The translations under genes were made by a program, and so were the position numbers. Below, one piece after another: positions 12,754-18,070 of a stretch of DNA of 18,070 nucleotides. Source of the DNA: Chloroflexia bacterium (GTDB taxonomy: Bacteria > Chloroflexota > Chloroflexia > Thermomicrobiales > JALYUS01); contig JAICIL010000056.1 of the NCBI GenBank assembly GCA_025924435.1, positions 1 to 18,070 of the forward strand, written 5' to 3'. The notes under the pieces were generated by a model. The model had not been told where the DNA came from and did not search any database. It saw nothing but the letters and a program-made list of their open reading frames with translations. Each line of letters starts with the position of its first letter. Position 1 is the first letter of the stretch.

Positions 12754-14928
12754 TTAAGGAATCAGCAATTCGCCGATCGGCAGGCGCGGCGCGCGGGGCA
12801 CGGGCGGCGTGAAGCCGAGCCGGAAAAGCGCGGCGGGCATCTCACCTCCCGCGCCGAAGGCGGCGACCGCCGGGCCAACCGTCGCCGCGCAGTCGAGGAG
12901 CGCGCTGACCGGGTGCGTCGTCAGCCCCGCGCCCGCCGCGATCAGCCAGAGCCGGAGCAGGGCGCGGCCTGTTTGGACCGGCGCGTCGCGCTCGTCGGAT
13001 GGCGCGGTGAGCAGGCAAAGCGCGGCGGACTGCCGGACGACCTGTTGCGTGTCGAGGGCGAGCAAGTGATGGAGCCGCAGGCGGGCGAGGCGGCGCATCC
13101 GGGCGGGCGGCATCGTCAGGCGGGCGGCGGCGAGCGCCGCGCCGCGCAGGTTCAGGCACCCGGCGGTCAGGCCGTCGCGCTCGTAGGCCGGGTCGGCGGG
13201 ATCGAGGCGGAGCCATCGCCAGAGTTCCGCCTGCACCGCGCCGTCCGCGAACTGCGCGGCGGTCGCGTGGCGGGATAAGGACGCGAGGCGGCGGATCGCG
13301 CGCGCGTCCGTCACGAGATGGAGCGCGCATCCCCACCGCTCCGCCTCGTTCCGCATCGCCGCGATGACCGGCGGTGGTACGGGCTGCCGCAGGTGCGGCG
13401 TGCGCGCCGTGTGCCGGATCGCCAGCGACCGCGCGAGGGCGAGATCGGCCTCGGTGATCGGATCGGTTGAAGGGATGAGATGGCCGATGATGGCGGATTC
13501 GGGATGGCCCCCCTCCCCCGGCCCCTCTCCCGCCGCGGCGGAGGGGGGCGCCTCCGCCACAAACGCCAATGAACTACCGCTGCCCGCAGCCCGCAGCCGG
13601 GCGCTCTCCACCGCAGCGCCGAGGCCGAGGTACAGATCGCGGCGCGTCGGGTCGCCGGCGGGCAGCGCGCGGGCCGGGTCCCAGCGGACGGCGACCCAGC
13701 CATCGTCGAGCGGGGCGAACCGCCACGGCTGCGTGTTGTGCGCGGAGGGCGCGGTGCGCGCCCCTTCCAGCCATGCGGGAGATGCTCTTTCCGCCGCGCC
13801 GATCGGGCCTTCATAGAGCGTCAGGCGATGCCACGGGCGGCCGCCGAGGGCGCGGGCGGTGGCGCGAGATTTCTCATTCACGTCGGCGATCCAGGTGATC
13901 GTCAGTGTGCGATAGCGGCGGCGACGCAGGGCGCGCACGAGTTCCGCCTGCACGGCGCGCATGATCCCCCGCCCCTGCAACGGCCGCTGCACGCCGATGA
14001 TGATGACGACCGCATCCCGCACCAGCGCCTTGCCGGCGAGGAAGGTCATTATCTGGCGCGGCCCCATGCTGCCGCGCATCCGCTTCAGGAGCGGGTTGAA
14101 ATCGGGCAGCGCGACGCAGAAGGCGACGGGCACGCCGTCCAGTTCCGCGACGAGGCTGATCGCCGGGTCCATCACGCGCCGCATGGGGCCGATCTGGAAG
14201 CGGAATTCGTCGCCGGTGATCGGCACGAAATAGGGGTTGTCGGCGAAACTGTCATTCAGGAGTTCCCGCAGCGTCTCGATTTCGCGGTCGTACGCTTTCA
14301 TATTCGCGGGCCGGATCCGCAGTCGCCCGTCCGCGAGGAGCGCGCGATGCCGCGCGGCAAGGAGCGCGTCCGGGTCGGTCTCCGCGAGGTCGTCCACGCG
14401 GTAGGTCGTCACCGGGAAGGTCGGGGTCAGCCCGGCGGATTCCAGGAGCGCGGGATACCAGGGCGCGGTGTAGGTCTCGTCCACGACGGGCGGGTTCTCG
14501 AACCCTTCGATGAGGATGCCCATCTCCTGCATCGCCGTCATGTTGAACGGGCCGCGCAGGACCGTGCAGCCGTGTTGCACGCCGAACTCCCGCGCGGCGT
14601 CAACCAATGCGCGCGCCGCCTCCACATCGTCCCGGCACTCGAAGTATCCGAAGAACGAGGCCCGCTCGCCGTGCCGCACATTGTGGCGGTGAGAGACGTG
14701 GGCGAGAATCCGCCCGACCGGCTCGACCCGCTCATCCACCGCGAGGAAGGGCGTCGCCTCGCCATGGCGGAAGAAGGGGTTGGCGCCCGCGTCGAGCATG
14801 CGGCGCAGGTCACCGTCGAGCGGCGGCACCCACGGGCTGTCCGGCGTGTAGATGTGGCGGCGCGGGAATTGAATCCACGCCGCCACATCCGCCTTTGTGC
14901 GCACGGGGCGAACCTGCACTGTTCCCAT
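12754..14928 (-). CDS. Fusion protein: GNAT-like acyltransferase plus Acg-type nitroreductase domain
   Basis: 724 residues. Residues 1-375 form a GNAT-superfamily unit with a long N-terminal part (VRPVRTKADVAAWIQFPRRI-like start, HGEATPFLAVDE, RGPFNMTAMQEMG) and an acetyl-CoA loop Q318-G-R-G-I-M in IIIGVQRPLQGRGIM. From about 385 a nitroreductase-like domain begins with ARTAPSAHNTQPWRF (390-404), the FMN-binding signature of Acg-like proteins, and continues through DLYLGLGAAVESARL and WLIAAGAGLTTHPVSALLD. The two domains are joined by only about ten residues with no stop or slippery site. Residues 459-476 (EAPPSAAAGEGPGEGGHP) are encoded by a palindromic repeat. The ATG is one base after the ligase stop (TGA-C-ATG), so the two genes are coupled. 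Substrates are unknown; acylation plus flavin redox chemistry beside a PaaK-like ligase suggests a small biosynthetic or modification pathway. Confidence 0.8.
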   Translation of the reverse strand: MGTVQVRPVRTKADVAAWIQFPRRHIYTPDSPWVPPLDGDLRRMLDAGANPFFRHGEATPFLAVDERVEPVGRILAHVSHRHNVRHGERASFFGYFECRDDVEAARALVDAAREFGVQHGCTVLRGPFNMTAMQEMGILIEGFENPPVVDETYTAPWYPALLESAGLTPTFPVTTYRVDDLAETDPDALLAARHRALLADGRLRIRPANMKAYDREIETLRELLNDSFADNPYFVPITGDEFRFQIGPMRRVMDPAISLVAELDGVPVAFCVALPDFNPLLKRMRGSMGPRQIMTFLAGKALVRDAVVIIIGVQRPLQGRGIMRAVQAELVRALRRRRYRTLTITWIADVNEKSRATARALGGRPWHRLTLYEGPIGAAERASPAWLEGARTAPSAHNTQPWRFAPLDDGWVAVRWDPARALPAGDPTRRDLYLGLGAAVESARLRAAGSGSSLAFVAEAPPSAAAGEGPGEGGHPESAIIGHLIPSTDPITEADLALARSLAIRHTARTPHLRQPVPPPVIAAMRNEAERWGCALHLVTDARAIRRLASLSRHATAAQFADGAVQAELWRWLRLDPADPAYERDGLTAGCLNLRGAALAAARLTMPPARMRRLARLRLHHLLALDTQQVVRQSAALCLLTAPSDERDAPVQTGRALLRLWLIAAGAGLTTHPVSALLDCAATVGPAVAAFGAGGEMPAALFRLGFTPPVPRAPRLPIGELLIP
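13508..13548. repeat. Palindromic repeat inserted in frame in a coding region
   Basis: CCCCCCTCCCCCGGCCCC, then TCTCCCGCCGCGGCGGAGGG: the CCTCACCCCCGGCCCCTCTCC family seen at 7709 and 11979. Here it lies inside the nitroreductase domain and encodes a Gly/Ala/Pro-rich loop (residues about 460-474). Confidence 0.7.
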
Positions 14929-14929
14929 G

Positions 14930-16522
14930 TCAGGCGCGCCCCGCGACCAACTCGGGCGTTGTCGCGCCCGACGATGGGACGATATAGCGCCGCTTGATCC
15001 GGCCGGTGTTCATCGCGAACGGCCCCCGCCCCGGCGCGTGGAGGCGGACGATGATCTCCCGCGCGCTCGGGTCCTCCTCGACGGAGGCGCGGAAATCGAG
15101 GTTCGTCGCCAGCAGCCGGTTCAGCACGCGCTCGCGCAGCCGGTCGGCCAAGGCATCATCGTCGGTGACGCCGTCCAGCGCCTCGACGTGGACGCAGGCG
15201 CGCTGCTCGCCGCCGCCGAGATCGAGCAATTCGAGGCAGAATGCGCCGAGCCGCCGCGCGTCCTCGCCCGCCGCGAACAGCCCCTGTTCGATGTCCTCCG
15301 GGTAGATGTTCGCCCCCATGTAGGAGATGGTGCTGTCGCTGCGCCCGAAGAGATAGAGGAATGGGATAGGGAAGACGGGCTGCTCCGGGCGGTCGCACGC
15401 CGCCAGCGGGTCGAGGCCGAAGCCCCGCAGCACGGCGAGCATGCGGGCGAAGGGGACAACGCCGCCCGCGTCGTGGAGGTTGTAGCGGATGCGCGGCGAG
15501 AGGACTTTCAGGCGGTTGACGGTGATAATCAACTCGCCCTCGTCGTTCGTCTCGATGTAGTAGTCGAGCGGACTGTACTGGAAGAGCATCGGCAGGCGCG
15601 GATCGCCGCCGAAGAGCGCGCGCTGGAGCGCCGGATTCTCCGCCACCCGCTTGCGAATCCAGACGGTGATCGGCATTTCGCCCGCCACGCCGATGTCAAT
15701 GTCCGACGCGCCGTAGCCGGAGTAGACGGCGATGAAGCGGCGCTCCAGATAGGCGCGCAAGCCCTCGCTCATCCCCTCGCCGCCCGCGACGCCGTGGACG
15801 CGATAGCGCCGCCAGTCGAACCCGCGCCGCTCGCTCTCGTCCACGAGATGCTTGAGGAAGGGCGGGTAGCCGGTGATCACGTACGGATAGCTTGGGCCGA
15901 AGAATTCGAGCGTGCGGAGGATTTTTTCGAGGTCGGGGCCGGTGGACTTGACGATCCCGTTGCGGCGCATCGCCTCGCCCGCGTTGACGCCCGTCGCCCA
16001 CGCGCCCATCGAGAAGCCGTTGATCGTGATGACGTCTTTGCCGAAGAAATACCGGCCAAACTGGCTGAACTTGCGGTGGACATCGCGCAACTCCTCGGCG
16101 CTGCGCACCCAGTTGAAGGGCGTGCCGGACGACCCGGAGGACTCGTCAATCGTCGTGCCCGTCATGCGGAGCCGGCCGTCCAGGCAGCGCTCCTCGGTGC
16201 TGAATGCCGTGATGTACGACGCCTTGTCCATCGTCGGCAGGCGGCACAGCCGCGCGGCGGGGGGGAGCGACGGGTCGTCGCGCCAGCCGGAGCGGGCGAG
16301 CAGCGCCCGGTACGCCGGGACGCGACGGCGCGCCTGCTCGGCGGCGCGGAGGGCGGCGAGCGGGCTGAGGGCGTCCATCACCCCCAGCGGCGTCTTCGCC
16401 GCGCGGCGGAAGAGCCGCTCATTGCGCAGCGCCGCCTGATTCGCCAGGTCCGCCGCCCGGAGCGCCAGATCGGCGCCCCGGCCGCGCGGCAGGTCATCCG
16501 TCGCAAGAAAGCCGATTCGCAT
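14930..16522 (-). CDS. PaaK-like adenylate-forming acyl-CoA ligase
   Basis: 530 residues. LPTMDKASYITAF (95-107) and IDESSGSSGTPFNWVRS (125-141, the P-loop-like ATP motif) identify the phenylacetate-CoA ligase/PaaK branch of the AMP-binding superfamily. YSGYGASDIDI (267-277) is the substrate-pocket motif, and YLFGRSDSTISYMGANIYPEDIEQ (390-413) the hinge region. A KRR near the C-terminus (GRIKRRYIV) may hold the catalytic lysine. The ATG at 16522 follows GGGAGAAA. The enzyme would activate a carboxylic acid with ATP and transfer it to CoA or another acceptor. The neighbouring GNAT-nitroreductase could use the acyl product. No paa genes are nearby, so phenylacetate is not implied. It is divergent from the pectate-lyase-like gene with a 282-bp gap. 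Confidence 0.85.
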   Translation of the reverse strand: MRIGFLATDDLPRGRGADLALRAADLANQAALRNERLFRRAAKTPLGVMDALSPLAALRAAEQARRRVPAYRALLARSGWRDDPSLPPAARLCRLPTMDKASYITAFSTEERCLDGRLRMTGTTIDESSGSSGTPFNWVRSAEELRDVHRKFSQFGRYFFGKDVITINGFSMGAWATGVNAGEAMRRNGIVKSTGPDLEKILRTLEFFGPSYPYVITGYPPFLKHLVDESERRGFDWRRYRVHGVAGGEGMSEGLRAYLERRFIAVYSGYGASDIDIGVAGEMPITVWIRKRVAENPALQRALFGGDPRLPMLFQYSPLDYYIETNDEGELIITVNRLKVLSPRIRYNLHDAGGVVPFARMLAVLRGFGLDPLAACDRPEQPVFPIPFLYLFGRSDSTISYMGANIYPEDIEQGLFAAGEDARRLGAFCLELLDLGGGEQRACVHVEALDGVTDDDALADRLRERVLNRLLATNLDFRASVEEDPSAREIIVRLHAPGRGPFAMNTGRIKRRYIVPSSGATTPELVAGRA

Positions 16523-16600
16523 TGCCGTTTCTCCCGTATCTCTTTTTCCCGCATGCCGGTGTCGGACGCGTCAATACGCCGCAATCGAGAGTGCAAACGA

Positions 16601-16709
16601 CGCGGCATGCCGCGCGGTTCCAATCTTCCGAACCCTCCACATATCTGACAGGAATGTCATCGTGGGGCATGCGTGGGCATCCGCCCATCATCGGGGATGC
16701 CGCTATGAT
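16601..16709. promoter_or_regulatory. Palindromes in the divergent intergenic region
   Basis: The 282-bp gap between divergent genes contains a perfect 14-bp palindrome CGCGGCATGCCGCG (16601-16614), TGACA-GGAA-TGTCA (16646-16659), and GGCATCC (16676-16682) paired with GGATGCC (16695-16701). TATGAT occurs at 16704-16709 and again at 16747-16752, resembling -10 boxes, but no matching -35 was found. These are candidate operators or promoter parts only. Confidence 0.35.
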
Positions 16710-16804
16710 GGCCGTAGCGACGACGCACATCGCGCCGTTAATTCGCTATGATTGGGGCGTGGGGGCGGCCCGCGCACCGCGACAGGGGAGAGGGAAACGC
16801 CCGC

Positions 16805-18070
16805 ATGACGCGCACGACATCACCGGCTACGCCCGCGCTCCCCCGGCGGCGGTTCCTGACGCTCTCCGCAGCAGCGGTGGCATCCGCCGCGCTCGCCGCC
16901 TGCGGCGGATCGAAGCCGGAACCGACCGCCATGACCGTGCCGACGCCCTCTCTACCGACGCCGACGCCTCCTTCGCCCCCGCCCACGGCCACGACCCCGC
17001 CCGCCCCCGCCGCGACAACCGCCCCGGCTCCGTCCGCAGCGAACGGCACGACATTCCCGCCGCAACGCACCGTCAACGTCAAGCAGTACGGCGCGACGGG
17101 CGACGGCCGGACGGACGACACCGCCGCGATCCAGGCGGCGATTGACGCCGTCCCCGCCTCCGGCGGCACGGTGCTGTTCCCGCCGGGGACGTACATCGTC
17201 GCGCCGGGGCGGACGACCGGCATCGCGATCAAGAGCAACCTGCGCCTCGCCGGTGCGGGCGCGGCGTCCGTCCTGAAGATCAAGGATCATCTGGGCGACT
17301 GGCAGCGCCTGCTCTCGCCGCGCGACCTGACCGGGAGTGTGGAGAACTTCGCCGTCGAGGACCTCGCCTTCGATTCGAATATCCGCAACAACCCGGAATC
17401 GCTGATCAACGAGAAAAAAGAACAGACATACCAAACCTTCGTCCACATCACGTCCGGCAGAAACCTCGCCGTCCGCCGCTGCCGCTTCGCGCCCTATTCC
17501 GGCGTCTGGGCGGTCGCGTTCGTCGGGCAGAGCGTTGACACCTGCGCGGTGACGGACTCGTCTTTCCAGTTCGTGATGCGGGACGGCAACCCGGACTACG
17601 ACAACTCGGCGGTCTACGTCGAGGGGGCGCACTACGTCTTCTCCGGCAACACCTTCGCGGGCGTGCCGATGCCGGATCGGGGGGCGCGCGCCTGCATGGA
17701 GGCGCACGGCGGCCCGGCGGAGGTCTTCGGCAACACCGCCACCGGCTACCAGACGATCCTCAACATCGTCGGCTCGTACTACGCGGGCGGCAGCCCCGGC
17801 GATGTGAACTGCCACGACAACACCTGCACCGACGCCCTGCTCGGCATCATGCTCTGGCCGACCCTGCCGAACAACCTGAAGAACGTCACCGTCGCGAACA
17901 ACACAATCAGCATCGCCCAGACGAAATATGGCGCGGTGGACACGGCGGGCATCTACGTCCTCTTTTCCGCCGAGGCGAAGGGGCTGGCGGGGAACATCAC
18001 GATCGCGCGGAACACGATCCGCTTCCAGGACGAGGGCGCGGGGCGGCCGGGAGATTTCTACTACAACTCC
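16805..18070 (+). CDS. Tat-exported lipoprotein with pectate-lyase-3-type beta-helix domain (partial)
   Basis: 422 codons are present and the gene runs off the window. The N-terminus has a twin-arginine signal (PRRRFLTLSAAA, 13-24) ending in the lipobox L30-A-A-C33, so it should be exported folded and lipid-anchored. A Pro/Thr/Ala-rich linker (about 39-80) follows. From residue 90, VNVKQYGATGDGRTDDTAAI and GGTVLFPPGTYIV form the start of a pectate-lyase-superfamily (Pectate_lyase_3) right-handed beta-helix, which continues with regular N-N-T and F-x-G-N-T rungs (HYVFSGNTFAG, NVTVANNTISIA, NITIARNTIRF). GGGGAGAGGG (16785-16794) precedes the ATG by ten bases. It probably binds or cleaves a polysaccharide at the cell surface; the substrate is unknown and catalytic residues cannot be judged from this part. 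Confidence 0.87.
   Translation, partial: MTRTTSPATPALPRRRFLTLSAAAVASAALAACGGSKPEPTAMTVPTPSLPTPTPPSPPPTATTPPAPAATTAPAPSAANGTTFPPQRTVNVKQYGATGDGRTDDTAAIQAAIDAVPASGGTVLFPPGTYIVAPGRTTGIAIKSNLRLAGAGAASVLKIKDHLGDWQRLLSPRDLTGSVENFAVEDLAFDSNIRNNPESLINEKKEQTYQTFVHITSGRNLAVRRCRFAPYSGVWAVAFVGQSVDTCAVTDSSFQFVMRDGNPDYDNSAVYVEGAHYVFSGNTFAGVPMPDRGARACMEAHGGPAEVFGNTATGYQTILNIVGSYYAGGSPGDVNCHDNTCTDALLGIMLWPTLPNNLKNVTVANNTISIAQTKYGAVDTAGIYVLFSAEAKGLAGNITIARNTIRFQDEGAGRPGDFYYNS

Noticed and set aside
14930..16522. Naming the ligase paaK (phenylacetate-CoA ligase)
   Set aside because: Only superfamily motifs are visible and no phenylacetate genes are adjacent.
13738..16648. Long + strand open frames opposite the fusion and ligase genes
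   Set aside because: Typical antisense shadows of high-GC genes, with no recognisable domain.

Overview
This is a GC-rich bacterial window, dense with genes and with short intergenic repeats. Gene content (type II-like citrate synthase, Tat-exported pectate-lyase-fold lipoprotein, ThuA plus Gfo/Idh pair, TPR protein) and the abundance of GC-rich palindromes and heptamer repeats suggest a Chloroflexota (Thermomicrobia-like) or Armatimonadota genome. The phylum cannot be fixed from sequence reading alone. No tRNA, rRNA, CRISPR array or transposase gene was found.

Region 1 (1-3395, + strand). The 3' end of an unidentified gene is followed by an operon: AhpD/carboxymuconolactone-decarboxylase-like protein, a lone NuoB (complex I N2-cluster subunit), an SDR/epimerase-like protein that lacks the usual Tyr/Lys pair, and an ECF41 sigma factor. 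The sigma factor carries the family's WLPEP, DGGGK and NPDKL motifs. A TGTCACA-N16-CGTC element, the promoter signature associated with ECF41, lies 94 bp upstream of the first start codon. The group therefore looks like an autoregulated ECF41 module that has acquired an orphan NuoB. This is the most interesting system in the window.

Region 2 (3491-8525). A dGTPase-like HD hydrolase converges on a DUF362 protein. Then come a hicBA toxin-antitoxin pair, citrate synthase, a paired palindromic repeat element, a GNAT acetyltransferase whose ribosome binding site is supplied by that repeat, and a coupled 36-residue membrane peptide.

Region 3 (8553-12251, - strand). A TPR gene broken by at least three single-base frameshifts precedes (in map order) a Gfo/Idh/MocA dehydrogenase and a ThuA-like protein, a pair typical of sugar catabolism. 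The 467-bp gap 11785-12251 has no gene. It holds three strong hairpins, a 187-bp MITE-like element with terminal inverted repeats and a near-perfect 10-bp flanking direct repeat, and a short octamer repeat.

Region 4 (12252-18070). A - strand operon encodes a PaaK-like adenylate-forming ligase, a GNAT-nitroreductase fusion protein starting one base after the ligase stop, and a small unknown protein. Divergent from it is the start of a Tat lipoprotein with a pectate-lyase-3-type beta-helix domain, cut by the window edge.

A theme across the window is short tandem repeats at gene boundaries. GAGGACT heptamers carry a TGA every 7 bases and so close all three frames in one orientation while staying open in the other. 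They supply the stop codons of three genes (the partial gene, the sigma factor and ThuA) and the N-terminal codons of two others (dGTPase and Gfo/Idh). A second heptamer (GTAACGA) supplies the TAA stop of the Gfo/Idh gene.
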